Shown: positions 36,991 to 47,765 of the stretch, piece by piece
How positions within the stretch are numbered: position 1 is the first letter of the stretch
Layout: each line of letters begins with the position of its first letter
Assembly (NCBI GenBank): GCA_023053575.1
Contig: JAKZAP010000012.1
Coordinates: 3,224,230 to 3,288,229, forward strand
Length of the DNA stretch: 64,000 nucleotides
Direction of reading: 5' to 3'
Source of the DNA: Branchinecta lynchi
Lineage: Eukaryota > Arthropoda > Branchiopoda > Anostraca > Branchinectidae
Program-made: the position numbers and the translations under genes
Notes under the pieces: generated by a model
Told to the model about the DNA's origin: nothing
Database searches by the model: none
The model's input: only the letters and a program-made list of their open reading frames with translations

Positions 36991-37567
36991 TAAAACGATA
37001 GGTTTTATGTCGTGGTGTTAGGGTTTACTGTTGTAGGCTTCTGCCTTAGCCGTAGCCGCTCAACCGAGTGGCCTGAAAGGAAGGGCTCTTCCTTTCAGCT
37101 CACTTAGTTGATCACATAGTCTTTCGACACGGTAGCGTCTTATCGAAGGTGTAGATGTGTTCGTACGGTTCTAGCTATGTTCAGGTTCAGGACACGTTTA
37201 TTGTTCTTTACTCACTCTTGTGTTGTCTCCTCCAAGCTTCACCACACTCTGCTATGATCTCCAACTATCTCTAACTATCTCCCGAAAATGACTAGAAAAG
37301 CCTTTTTATAGACTATTTCTCTGACGTCAAATCCGCCTTGCTCTCCTTTCACTGATCTCCCTGCAGTCCTCCCTTTCTGACCGCAAACTCTCGCTCGAGT
37401 TCTAAGCGTCATGTTAGGACTTGATCCCGAATTCAGAAACAATATTTCCTTTTAAATCTTGGCTGAACTGAAACGGTTTGGGAACGATGTTGATTTAAAT
37501 CTGACTTGAGTTTAAGGGTAAAGCAGATAAAACTATAAATATAAAGATATGAAAACCCTTCGTTACT
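36991..37567 (-). repeat. 3' LTR
   Basis: On the + strand it runs TAAAACGATAGGTTTTATGT ... ATGAAAACCCTTCGTTACT. It is identical to the other LTR except near the ends and one T/C difference at GAAGGTGTAGATG. Confidence 0.9.
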
Positions 37568-37578
37568 CCTCCCATGTT
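37568..37578 (-). other. Polypurine tract
   Basis: Minus strand ATGGGAGG(AG), directly before the 3' LTR: the usual plus-strand primer position. Confidence 0.7.
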
Positions 37579-37796
37579 ACACAGTTTTGTTCCACAAAAC
37601 AATTCTCAAGTTCCCCCAACTCTGTTTCGTAATACGAAAATTTTCTTTACTTCCATGATCCATATTAATTTTTAGAGTTTAAAATTCAGTGCCTCTGTTT
37701 CACACGAAGTTCCAACAGATTTGCTTGTTTGTCAATATGGCCATTAGCTTCTTAGAAAACGCTGTTGGCCGATATTCTTCACTTGGTCTCAGACTG

Positions 37797-37910
37797 TTGG
37801 GCGGTGGATGTTGGGTTTTCACGCCCTCACCGGTGCCCCCTAGCCCGAACGTTGGTCGGTGGATATTGGGTTTTCACGCCCTCGCCGGTGACCCACGGAC
37901 TACCTTTTCT
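37797..37910. repeat. 58-bp tandem duplication in the retrotransposon
   Basis: CGGTGGATGTTGGGTTTTCA CGCCCTCACCGGTG is followed by CGGTGGATATTGGGTTTTCA CGCCCTCGCCGGTG. The rest of 37911-39670 is non-coding apart from a 69-codon minus ORF (38408-38199) preceded by an acceptor-like TTTTTCAG. Confidence 0.75.
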
Positions 37911-39679
37911 GTGACCAAGTGGATTAATATATCGTTCGAAAAACTGGTGAAAAATCTTACGGCATTATTCTGTATTTTTTATGATGGAAACAGAGTTAGG
38001 TATCAATACGCACTCGAAGGAACGTTACGAGGATCATTACAGTAATTTTAACCAAGTCCTTTCCCCCAAATTGAGTTAAAGTCCTCATTAACTAAAAAAA
38101 ACAAAAAACAACCCATTTGAATGGAAAACTAGCCATTGAAGTTACAACCCCTTGTTGTAGTTGAGATCAGTGATTTCGAGCAAGGATTCAAAATTACTTT
38201 ACCGAATTTCGTCGCAGAGGTGATTTAGACTCTCAGATCCAGCAAAACAGTCAACAACAATTAAAAACAAATATATTATCTCTCGTCGCCGGCGTTTTCT
38301 CCCGTAGTCTCCTTGTCTTCTTGCGGGCTGTGTCGACGACGCGGGGGTCTGAGATCCAAGTCGATCCAACTCCATCACCTGAAAAATGGCAAAGCATAAC
38401 ACATGCATGGTAGGCCTGAAGACCTACCATTTACTATAGGCCAGATTGCATAATATGTTGAGATCTGAATATTATGAAAAATTACTTCGGCCTGTCGTGG
38501 CATCAATCCGTTCAAGAGCCGTTCTTTATAGGAACAATTTCAGATGCTCTATCGGCACAGGGCTGTACTGTAACTGACATTTTATAACTGCATTTGATCG
38601 GTTCTCAACATGTTTACGTAACTGTTTAAGCAAAATTCGTTGGATATTTATATTATAAGATTTCTATAATTCGATAAATACGATTAAATAAGTTTTGGCC
38701 TTTGACCCTTCTGCAAAATTCGATAATATTAGACAAAGCTACGTACAGCGCGACCAGAGTTTCAACTAACTCAGCCATTTATATAATTAGAGGCCGTCCG
38801 ACAAAATACTGGTAAATCAGTACGTTAGTCACATTGTGGCATGGCATGGCTTAATACGGCATTACACAACATTCTGAAACACACGGCTTTCTTACAGAGT
38901 TGGGCTCTGGATTTCGTTTACTGAATCAACTCTTAACTGTAAGACAGCAAACACATCAGACTTCAACACCGACCGCGCCAGGGTAAAAGAAATCTAGCTT
39001 AAGCCATATTCACACGTAACTCAGTTCAGGAGAACTTGCGCGAGTAATACGCTTATCAAAACGGTCCGACATCCTTGCTGAGACATAATAGGTCTTATCG
39101 CATTTCTCTCCCGGCAAGGAAATAAATACAAAATGATTTCATAGCTACTGTTCATCCTCTAATCGGCATCTAGTAGCAAACCCAGGACGTCATCTCCTTT
39201 GGCCGACGTCTTCTTTCTGGCTGTCTGACTTCCCTCGATAAAATACGATTACCGGACACTGTACTTGTCTTAGTATGGGCTATAAATCTATCTGAAAGAC
39301 TCAAACATTCGATTAAGCAACAGTCAAACTCATCTAACATGGAGCATACTAAGGCTAAAAATGATTAGAGTTGGCTATAGCTCTAAATAGCCACAACCTC
39401 GCAGACAATGGCAACTTTCACAGGTTTAGACCCTCTCAAGAAAAAAAAGAAAAAAAAAATCTAAAAAAATCTAACGGCCCAATGTGTCAAAATGTCAAAA
39501 CAAGTGTCAAAACTTTAACTGGTTATTTGTCTTCATTTCACGAATATGAAGGGGTTTAAACTGCAACCAAACAGAAAATTTTGCAATTTGATTAAAGGTT
39601 AATTAAAGTATCAATTATTCCTATCCAACTTTGGCCATTGTGTGATGGGAATAATCAGTTCTTAATTAACAAAATTTTA

Positions 39680-40020
39680 AATAGTAACAGCTTCTTCTTC
39701 CTCTTCTATAGTAAAGATGATTATAGATGATTTTAGTTGTTTTCGGATCTTCTGCGGCCTCTTCTTTGGCCATATACGAATCTTTCGCTGACATGATTAA
39801 CAAAATGTTACAATAAAATAGTAATCAATTTCAGATCTTCTTTTCTTCCTTGATGGCTAAAGATGATTTAGTTGTTTTCACCTCTTCTGTGGCCTCTTCT
39901 TTGGCCGTCTGATGATCTGCTGCTGAAAAGTTTAACAAAACTTTGCAATAAAATACAAACAAAAATCTACACCGTTTTCTTCCTTGATGGTTATAGATGG
40001 TTTCAACTTGTCCACGAGCG
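39680..40020 (-). repeat. Tandem exon-like units in the retrotransposon
   Basis: Minus-strand units of about 125 bp, each with an acceptor-like pyrimidine tract and CAG followed by a stretch encoding (M/T)AKEEA(T/A)E(E/D), KTTKSS and IKEEK-like text. Three copies, progressively diverged. They may be captured host sequence or a satellite. Confidence 0.5.
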
Positions 40021-40694
40021 TTCCTAGAACCCAGACCCAAAACCCCTTGAAATGCAGCTCGCCTGGCTGCCTGCGTTCTCACTCTCAACGCCTCCGAACG
40101 TGACAAATCACGGTCACAAAAAAAAAAAAAAAAACGCAACGGGGGACTACTTAAATCAATTGGCGGCTCCGTCTGGGAGTGATCAGACTCCGACTCCCCC
40201 GACGGACCTCTAAAACTCCGGCATACTATAACGGTTGAACCCAGCGCTTTCCGTGTCCGTACGGTTTTGAGCGCCAAGTTCTGACACGAGTCCGGACTGA
40301 CTCGACGATTCTTCTAGTATGCCCTGACCAGAACCTCCTCCCTGAGGCCTGGGTAACGCGGCTTCCTGTATCCGCAACGCATCATCTGCCCGAACACCAC
40401 CCCGAAGTCTCAATCACCGTCTGATTGAGTCTACTTCTGGTCGGACAGGATATATCTCCGGCGATTTGTCGTCTCCTGGACCAAACTGATGGGGCTCAGT
40501 TGCCACAGACGTCTCGCCGACCCCCGCAGGATCACTGATTGACCCTGGACTACTGGACTATCGAAGTGCAGACGATAATCCAGTGCTTCGAAGAATTGAA
40601 TGCCCTCATAATTCTTCATCTTGACTCCCTGAAAGAGTATAGGTTTGGGTTAACTGGTCCTTGGAACAAACTCGGGTTATTTGCCACGAGGCAA

Positions 40695-41975
40695 CTACTC
40701 GTTGAATCTTCTTCTTATTTGCGAAAGTATAGATGCTGTTGTTCGATGCTGGATTGCCACTTCTTGATCCTTGATGTGAGTTGCAGTAATAAAGATGGTT
40801 GTTGTTTGCAACTGGGCCACCAATGTCTTGTTGTCGGCTGCAAAAGCTATGTCTTGCACTCCTGTTGTATTTAGTTGAGCAACGCTACAACTTTCAAATC
40901 CTGAAAAAGTAATCGGTTTATTTGACTCGTCTTTACAGTATATACTGGTATATACTTGGTGTGGAATCGAACCACTACCTGCTATCCTGGTTGATTGTTG
41001 TATTGTACAACAACAACTGATAGCACATGACGTTGAGTCACAATGGCATAAAGTCATCGTTGTTGTTGGTGTACACCGCTGTTCGATGTGAGCATCCCCT
41101 GAAAAGCAACAAAGATGTTCCAATGTACGGTTTGGTTTCGAACCAATACCCCTATATTGTTGTTGTGCTAAACAACAACAGCCGTTGCTGGTAATACATG
41201 GTACTGTATCATGTTGAAACAAAATGTTGTTTGTTGTTGTTGCACACTGTTGTTCCGTCTGAGCACCACCAGAAAAATAACAATGTTGTTCTGATGTATG
41301 GTTTGGTCTCGAACCAATACCCCTATGTTGTTGTGCTAAACAACAACAACTGTTGCTGGTAGTGCATGGTACTGTATCAAGTTGAAGCGAAGTGTTGTTT
41401 GTTGTTGTACACTGTTGTTCTGTATTAGCCCCACCTAAAAAGCAATAAGGTTGTTGCCTTACCTTATAGGGTTCAGTAACCATACAGTCACTTTGTGTCC
41501 TTGGTACTTTAAGAATCTCACTTTTTCTTGTTGTTTGGTTGTTGTGGAAATTAAGGGTGTGACAACACTCCCTAGAATTCCTTTTTATCAATTTTTCATG
41601 TTTTGCATCGACAACTAAATCATGAGTTTTCAGGAACCCATAACCGAGTATCATAGGTACCCTTAATTTCTCACTCACCAAAAATGTCTCTTTATAGTCA
41701 CTGCCGTTAATATGAATCGTCTCGGTAATACTGCCAAAAATGCCCATGTTATGCCCGGTGGCGCTACATACGTCGCCACCACCCCTAACTAAAACGTCCC
41801 TAACTACCTTAGGTAACTGAAAATATAAATCAAGTCCAATCAGGGATACGGATGCGCCGGTTTCTGCTGACACTTGAGCAGAAATACAGCAAATATTACA
41901 CTGAAAATACGGCAATAAATTATATTTAACGCTGTTACCATGAATCAACACACAACGCAATAAAATGTTCAGCCC
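40695..41975 (-). CDS. Retropepsin-like ORF with Cys-rich tandem repeats (LTR retrotransposon)
   Basis: The open frame begins after TAG TAA at about 41984-41976, in the same frame as gag but separated by three stops, so translation would need reinitiation, frameshifting or splicing. No nearby ATG. It contains VSAETGASVSLIG, the retropepsin active-site block in which the usual Asp (DTGAS) is Glu, and later RVPMILGYGFLKTHDL, the ILG.DFL-like block of retropepsins. The C-terminal half has three repeats of about 56 residues, each with (A)xTEQQCTTT, LDTVPC, SCCCLAQQ and RGIGS(R/K)PN. These are encoded by CAA/TGT-rich DNA. Proteolytic activity is doubtful; the repeat region has no family I know. 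Confidence 0.65.
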   Translation of the reverse strand, partial: GLNILLRCVLIHGNSVKYNLLPYFQCNICCISAQVSAETGASVSLIGLDLYFQLPKVVRDVLVRGGGDVCSATGHNMGIFGSITETIHINGSDYKETFLVSEKLRVPMILGYGFLKTHDLVVDAKHEKLIKRNSRECCHTLNFHNNQTTRKSEILKVPRTQSDCMVTEPYKVRQQPYCFLGGANTEQQCTTTNNTSLQLDTVPCTTSNSCCCLAQQHRGIGSRPNHTSEQHCYFSGGAQTEQQCATTTNNILFQHDTVPCITSNGCCCLAQQQYRGIGSKPNRTLEHLCCFSGDAHIEQRCTPTTTMTLCHCDSTSCAISCCCTIQQSTRIAGSGSIPHQVYTSIYCKDESNKPITFSGFESCSVAQLNTTGVQDIAFAADNKTLVAQLQTTTIFITATHIKDQEVAIQHRTTASILSQIRRRFNE

Positions 41976-42014
41976 TTACTATTTACAAAAAACGAGCAGA
42001 CGAATACGTACACC

Positions 42015-43061
42015 CTATTCCACGTTTAAATTCTGAAATTCATTTGGTAGCCAACACTCGCGGCTAAAATGACCTGGCTGGCCACAATTGTAGCAGATCT
42101 TGAAGTTTGACCTACCAGCCGGGCAATTATTCCCGCGGTGGCCTGGTTTGCTGCACGCGAAACAATACATACGACAGTCCCTTGAAATATGGCCACTCTT
42201 TTCGCAGATAGAACACTTACGATTTTCTCCGCCCGTCGGTTGTTCCCTGCTAGTGCTGCCCCTTAATCCATTCGCACGCTCAAAATATCCATTATTATTT
42301 CTATTTTCACCTTCACGAGAGAAAACAGAACTGCCTGTTTTCTTGTCATATCGGCCAGAATGATCCTGACCGCTTCCTTTGTTTAAAAGGAAATTTCCTG
42401 CCCCAAAATCACCAATGACATTTGTATGACCGCTAACTGACTCAGTTTTATCTAAGCTACTGGCCTGTGTAATGGTGGAAAGTGTTCGGGACGATCTGGA
42501 TTTTGCAAATTCACGTGCCCGATAGTCATTTATAAGGATATTTGTCGCCTCTTCGAAATCTTTTGGGCAGCGAGCTACCACGCGCATACCCAACTTGGCA
42601 CTAAGGCTTTCGAGGAGCAGATTTTTCAGTAAGTTGTAAAATCCTTCCTCGTCTTCACCTGGCATTTCGTCCAAACCCATTAGCTGGAGAGCTTTAAGTT
42701 TCAAATCTTCGATAAATGGGAACGGGTCGTCTCCCTCGTTCAAAAGTAAGGTTTCATGAACCAGCTTTGCCTTTCTAGAAGTGTGCTTGAATTGTTGGTA
42801 TAAGCTTTTCTTAAGCGTGTCAAAGCTCGAAAATTTGCCACTGCCTGCCAGAAAGTTTGCCGCAGTTCCGATTGTCTTCATAAAAGCCAAGCGAATCAGC
42901 TCAGTGTCTTTGATACTATCGTCCCAGTTTCTCAGTTTTTCTAATGCATCCAAAAAGACCAAAACATCACCAGTCCCATCAAAAGAGATTACTTGAGTTG
43001 CAATTTTACAGAGCGTATCAAGAGAGATTTTGCTACCCACTTTGTCTTGTTGTTCCGTCAT
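42015..43061 (-). CDS. gag: Gag polyprotein with three zinc knuckles (LTR retrotransposon)
   Basis: A 348-residue ORF from ATG to TAG. The N-terminal two-thirds are helical capsid-like (FDTLKKSLYQQFKHTSRKAK, LKALQLMGLDEMPGEDEE). The C-terminal part holds three CX2CX4HX4C knuckles: CSICEKSGHISRDC, CFACSKPGHRGNNC and CYNCGQPGHFSREC, which bind genomic RNA in family members. Intact, as expected for a recent copy. A trans-acting polymerase would still be needed. Confidence 0.88.
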   Translation of the reverse strand: MTEQQDKVGSKISLDTLCKIATQVISFDGTGDVLVFLDALEKLRNWDDSIKDTELIRLAFMKTIGTAANFLAGSGKFSSFDTLKKSLYQQFKHTSRKAKLVHETLLLNEGDDPFPFIEDLKLKALQLMGLDEMPGEDEEGFYNLLKNLLLESLSAKLGMRVVARCPKDFEEATNILINDYRAREFAKSRSSRTLSTITQASSLDKTESVSGHTNVIGDFGAGNFLLNKGSGQDHSGRYDKKTGSSVFSREGENRNNNGYFERANGLRGSTSREQPTGGENRKCSICEKSGHISRDCRMYCFACSKPGHRGNNCPAGRSNFKICYNCGQPGHFSRECWLPNEFQNLNVE

Positions 43062-43410
43062 TTTGTTGTCGGTAGTTAATTTCCAAAGAAAATGAATCTA
43101 CAATTAATCCGAAATTTAAAAAAAATAAAACGGCTAAAATCTCTACTTATCTCTACTTATTTAATCTTTACTTTTCATTCTATAATTGTTCAAAACTCAT
43201 AGTAAATCTCCCCAGAAATCGATATTAAATATCCAATTTCTTAAAAAAAAATAAAAAATAAAAACAAAATTCAGTTCTTCATTCGCTTCAGGAATGTTGG
43301 TAAAAAATAGGGCTTATTCCACAAGCCGTAACTCTAGGAAAATAACAGGCCAAAATACCAATCAAAACTAAAATAACAGTAACCTAACACATATAACCGA
43401 AACTGAACAA

Positions 43411-43431
43411 GCTAGAACCAGCGCTGCACCA
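43411..43431 (-). other. Primer-binding site
   Basis: Minus strand TGGTGCAGCGCTGGTTCTAG starts one base after the 5' LTR. TGG matches the CCA end of a tRNA primer. I cannot name the tRNA. Confidence 0.65.
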
Positions 43432-43432
43432 T

Positions 43433-44009
43433 TAAAACAATAAGTTTTATGTCGTGGTGTTAGGGTTTACTGTTGTAGGCTTCTGCCTTAGCCGTAGCCG
43501 CTCAACCGAGTGGCCTGAAAGGAAGGGCTCTTCCTTTCAGCTCACTTAGTTGATCACATAGTCTTTCGACACGGTAGCGTCTTATCGAAGGCGTAGATGT
43601 GTTCGTACGGTTCTAGCTATGTTCAGGTTCAGGACACGTTTATTGTTCTTTACTCACTCTTGTGTTGTCTCCTCCAAGCTTCACCACACTCTGCTATGAT
43701 CTCCAACTATCTCTAACTATCTCCCGAAAATGACTAGAAAAGCCTTTTTATAGACTATTTCTCTGACGTCAAATCCGCCTTGCTCTCCTTTCACTGATCT
43801 CCCTGCAGTCCTCCCTTTCTGACCGCAAACTCTCGCTCGAGTTCTAAGCGTCATGTTAGGACTTGATCCCGAATTCAGAAACAATATTTCCTTTTAAATC
43901 TTGGCTGAACTGAAACGGTTTGGGAACGATGTTGATTTAAATCTGACTTGAGTTTAAGGGTAAAGCAGATAAAACTATAAATATAAAGATATGAAAACCC
44001 TTCGTAACA
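43433..44009 (-). repeat. 5' LTR
   Basis: 577 bp, same as 36991-37567 with about five differences (for example ACAATAAG for ACGATAGG). In element orientation it begins TGTTACGAAGGG. Confidence 0.9.
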
Positions 44010-44255
44010 CCTGCCACGGTAAAGGAGGGTGGTGAAGCTGGAACCGGAAATCTGCTGATAGGCTATGCTCCAATTCCAGAAAAACTTGACGGGATAGGAG
44101 ATGTACAGATGCGACGTTTAGGGTTCCGAGTCGTATTCAGCCACAGTGGGTGGAGTTGGAAGGGGAGTCCCGGAATTGTTGTGGCTCGCATAGGGGCAAA
44201 CAAATGATGCGATTTGAATGAAACTTGGAATGTAGAGAGATCACATGCCCTAGAT

Positions 44256-45307
44256 CAGTGGTTTCCGAGACAGGCCGGCCAACCGGTGGTACTCATACCC
44301 AAAGGGGTATGACAGACCTTCGCAAGGGGTATGCAAAGATCACAAAATCAAGTTAGTCTATAGCACTAATACCTTGCTTCCGTCGTTTTTGAGGCCCCTA
44401 ACTCAGTTTCAGTATTGTCCTCAAAATCAGATACCCCATCGTCCAGAGTTTCAGGTTTACATGCCTTACCATTGAGGATAATGAATATAGTTACTTTGAC
44501 GTTGCAATCGTGGTTATAAATAGTAAAACAACAATTCGTCAACAAAGGGTATGGCACCCTTTTCAGCCTTGATTCGGGGTACGCAGAATTTTTTAAAGTT
44601 CAGTGGGCACATCAAACTACCCCAATCCCACTCTGTAACAACCTAGGAACAATGTTTACCCCCTAGATCAGCAGTTTTTTCAACAGTTTCCTCTCTGTGA
44701 TATTTCAAAGCGTAATTTTTTGGGCCAGTACATGCTCAGTTTACTAGCTTGGACAAAGATAAAAGTTTCTAATAATACTTAGTAGACCTTTATTTTATGT
44801 ATAAATCAGCTTGTATAATTCAGATTTGAACAGGTTATTTGTTTTTGAATGATTTTTGTAGCCATGTTATTTTTTATAAGCTTATTGCATATTCTGGTAC
44901 ATTTTATAAAGCAAGTTAATCAAGCTTCACAACACTATTCCACAAAGAAAAACTTCTAATAGGCACTTTGTGCCATAGAACTTCTGACGAAACACTAGAA
45001 CAATCAGGTAAACTGCATCTGCGGCTTGACTTTGGTGACATCTCAAATATATCCTTTTCTATCAAGCATTGCTGGGAGTTTTTGAATTTCCTGCCACGAT
45101 ATCCCAGCTCCTAAGCTTTGGATCGCCGAAATGCAAGAGAGGTAAAGACAAGGGATAACAAGAAAACGGCCGATTTTCGTATCGCCTTCTAAAGGAAGTT
45201 GGAAATGTTTATTTGTGTAGCATTTAATACAAAGTAAAGCATTAGAAGTGTCCATTGTGCTTTAACCTTGATTAGGGGTGGGCTACGTGAAAGGTTGAGA
45301 ACCACTG
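44256..45307. mobile_element. hAT-type DNA transposon, decayed or non-autonomous
   Basis: Ends CAGTGGTTTCCGAGACAGG and AAAGGTTGAGAACCACTG, the classic hAT (Charlie-like) terminal sequence. The 8-bp target duplication is CCCTAGAT (44248-44255) / CCCTGGAT (45308-45315), one mismatch. At 1052 bp it is too short for a full transposase, and the small minus ORFs (44557-44366, 45255-45043) show no hATC or BED motif. It sits inside P1 copy 3. Confidence 0.85.
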
Positions 45308-45856
45308 CCCTGGATGACATAATATTAGGGCTCGAACCGGATCGGATCACGGTGGGGGAGGGGAGGGGGGGAGAGTTACCGGAAGTTCCCAAAAAACGCT
45401 CAGATTCGGGTGAAACTTGATAGTTGGCAAGAGAAAATGCTTCAAATGATCCATTGAGGGGTCCGAACCAGATTCGGCCGAGGTAGTGGGGGTTGAAGGG
45501 GGGTACCGGAAATCGTGTGGCACGTCTAGGGACCAAACGAGTGGATCTATTGAATTCAGAGGCTCAGAATGCTCAGAGTTGAGTGAAACTAGATATCCTA
45601 TTTCTACGTCCAAACCGCTTTTTGGATGGCGGGGTGTTTTGTGACGTTCTCATCTACTTTCTTGTACGACCTACTCGTATCAAGTGCCATGTGAGTTCGT
45701 AGCTCTTGTTTAAATAAATTTCAGTAATCAGTGATTCTATTATTTTTTTTCAAGAATTCTTTGGCAATTTATTTGCCGAGAGAGAGGTCGATGACATATT
45801 TTACGTATTGTGTTATGATTATTATTGCAGTGACGGATTGATTGATTTTATACATA

Positions 45857-46024
45857 CACTGTAAAAAGTTTCTCCGAGTAAGGATTAAAGTTAACTGCAG
45901 TGTTTGCTACTAGGATTAATCTTATCTCTACTGAGATAAGATTAATCCGAATTATAAATAAGATTATCTTTTTAAAGACAAGATTATTCCCAATAGCAAA
46001 TACTGCAAGTTTTTTTTCACAGTG
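45857..46024. mobile_element. Foldback MITE (family E), copy 2
   Basis: CACTGTAAAAAGTTTCTCCG at the left and TTTTTTTTCACAGTG at the right. The inner arms GTTTGCTACTAGGATTAATC and the inverted ATTCCCAATAGCAAATACTG pair. It lies 157 bp before the last SPT16 exon. Confidence 0.75.
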
Positions 46025-46180
46025 TACCCCTATTTATATTTTAGTGTGATTATGTTTGACGTAAAGGTTAAATTCGGCGCATGCGCTGAGAAAGATAGAT
46101 TTTAGAAATAAAACACTACTCTACTCAAGCGAGACTCTGTTTGGCCACTCGTGCTGTATTAACCGAAGTTTTATTTATAG

Positions 46181-46298
46181 AAGTCCATCAAAGAGCAAAC
46201 ACTCTTCGTCCAGCCACCATTCGTCGTCCAGCTCTTCGAAACGGAAACGCGAAGATAGTCCAGGCAAAAAATCATCGTCAAAGAAATCAAGACGCTAG
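46181..46298 (+). CDS. SPT16: SPT16 last exon: basic Ser-rich tail and stop
   Basis: It completes the split Lys codon and reads SPSKSKHSSSSHHSSSSSSK, RKREDSPGKKSSSKKSRR, then TAG. Basic KRKR/KK endings are typical of SPT16 C termini (nuclear localisation). It continues the KSKHSS pattern of exon 8, which supports the long-range join; transcript evidence is still needed because low-complexity tails give weak homology. Confidence 0.85.
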
Positions 46299-46351
46299 AT
46301 GGTTCTGTCTCACCTGCGCGATTTTTGTAAGGTCTATCATTTTATACAGTA

Positions 46352-46357
46352 ATTAAA
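46352..46357 (+). terminator. Candidate SPT16 poly(A) signal (ATTAAA)
   Basis: ATTAAA begins 54 bases after the stop codon. No AATAAA is closer. Plausible but unproven. Confidence 0.4.
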
Positions 46358-47473
46358 ATTTGAAGTTTATGAATCTGTGGACAAAAGCACCATCATCGAA
46401 GACAGTAGTTTGGAGTAAAATTCTCAAAATCTGGGATAAATTGAGCATAAACAACTTTTTTCAACAACAAACAACAAATTTTTTTTTTTTTTTTTTTTTA
46501 TCAGCTTTTCAAAAGCTTCGGTAACCTAATCAGAACCTACTTCTCGGTTGCCACGTTCCCGGTACCTAGCATAATTTAAGGGTGGTGAATAGATACGTCA
46601 GCTAATATTTGCCCCAGCGTAGTTCAATTACAAATACAATTTAATTATTGATACATAATGTTTTACAAAAAAGTAATGCTGGCTATTTATCGTGCGTAGA
46701 GCATTGTCCAAGTAGGTGTGTAAGGTGTATTATGGCGTATAAAGCTTATTACAGATTCCTCTTTTCTTCGGGGCGCGCTGTAATAAGGCGAATAAGGAGA
46801 ATAGAGCCATGCTCTATTTTCCCTTATGCAGAGCCAATCAGATCGCTTGGTTGGTTCCGCCAGCGGGCCGAGGAAAGGAGTAGCGTCATCAGGGTTGCCA
46901 CGGGAAGCACTAACGTTTTACTTTGTTGGAAGCTGAAGATACAACTTTTCTTCAAAAGAACACGATTGTCCTGTTACGACTGCTTACTCGAGGACCAGTG
47001 CTGGCCATCCGTAAATTTAATAGGTTTTTCAATATATTGGGCGTCATATTGTACTGGTGTGCTTCAAGTAGCACTAAGAACACTTTTTCTCATCTTTAGA
47101 AACTCGAAAAACTGTGCGTGGCAACACCGAACGCTACATTCATAAGAACCTGTCGAGCTTCTATTTGGACAGGCGTGTGTATTAAGACATATCGCTATTC
47201 AGCTTGTTATACCTATTTGGACAATGCTTTAGGTCATAGTGGAGGGAGTTTCGGAGGGTACTCCCGGAAATTTGTGAGTTTTGGTGGAGTATTCCTTGGA
47301 ACAATCCACTGTTGCGAGCGCTGTAGCAGCTTTCGGTTTTCACCGTATTTTATAGAGCTCATAACTCGTGAACCAGTGCAAGTATCAAGTTCAAACTTGA
47401 TACACTTCTGGTCTAGTTGTAAAAGCTAAAAGGAAACCCTTAATAGTTGTGCCCCACCCGGTTATATACTAAG

Positions 47474-47568
47474 ATTCCTGTCCTGACGTCTTTTGCGGAT
47501 GACACTGCAATTTTGGTTACAGGGAAAACATTACAGGAATTGGTAGACACGCAACGCCAGCCAGTCTG
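47474..47568 (+). mobile_element. LINE reverse-transcriptase scrap (FADDT motif)
   Basis: In frame: PVLTSFADDTAILVTGKTLQ followed by ELVDTQ. FADDT is the catalytic palm motif of LINE reverse transcriptases. Only about 30 codons survive. Confidence 0.6.
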
Positions 47569-47765
47569 ACCGTTTAAATTTGTTTTTCATTAGCAAGCTA
47601 ATAACAAGTGCAGTAAACCAAATCGTAGCAGCCTAATACCCCCTTTGTCACAATTCATTAAGAACGGCATATCATCGGTCATAATAATGACAGCAAAGGG
47701 GCGGTCTTCACACGCCAAGGCTGTATCATTTGTTTGCTATGTTGAGGATATAAAGTTATACGGAG

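Larger units (their letters stand above)
36991..44009 (-). mobile_element. Non-autonomous LTR retrotransposon (gag + protease-like ORF, no RT/IN)
   Basis: A 7.0-kb element in minus orientation with 577-bp LTRs that differ at about five positions. Flanks CCTG (36987-36990) and CCTG (44010-44013) give a 4-bp target duplication, fitting Gypsy-type integration. Parts in element order: LTR, primer site, gag (43061-42015), protease-like ORF (about 41975-40695), 3.1 kb without a polymerase, polypurine tract, LTR. No reverse transcriptase, RNase H or integrase motif appears in any frame of 37568-40690, so it must have depended on a helper. LTR identity of about 99% means recent insertion. Confidence 0.88.
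35707..45711 (+). mobile_element. Family P1 element, copy 3, split by three insertions
   Basis: P1 sequence occupies about 35707-36989, 44010-44255 and 45308-45711. The head is damaged (GGCCAAGTGCCATATAGCG). Body units carry GGGACCCCAAAAGATTAAG, GGGGGGAGTGGAGGGAGG and GATGAAACTTGGAAGGCG. The tail is CAAGTGCCATGTGAGTTCGT AGCTCTTGTT. Insertions: a CCTAGG foldback (36590-36776), the LTR retrotransposon (36991-44009) and an hAT-type element (44256-45307). Confidence 0.75.
28679..46180. other. SPT16 intron 8 of the window (17.5 kb)
   Basis: Donor GTAAGA at 28679 and acceptor TTATTTATAG at 46180; the halves of the split Lys codon (AA|A) match. It contains the antisense NERD-helicase gene, a complete P2 repeat, P1 copy 3 and its nested insertions. 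Confidence 0.85.

Noticed and set aside
46648..47145. 165-codon + ORF downstream of SPT16
   Set aside because: No recognisable domain, overlaps a perfect hairpin at 46792-46827, and no splice or promoter support; kept only as unexplained sequence.
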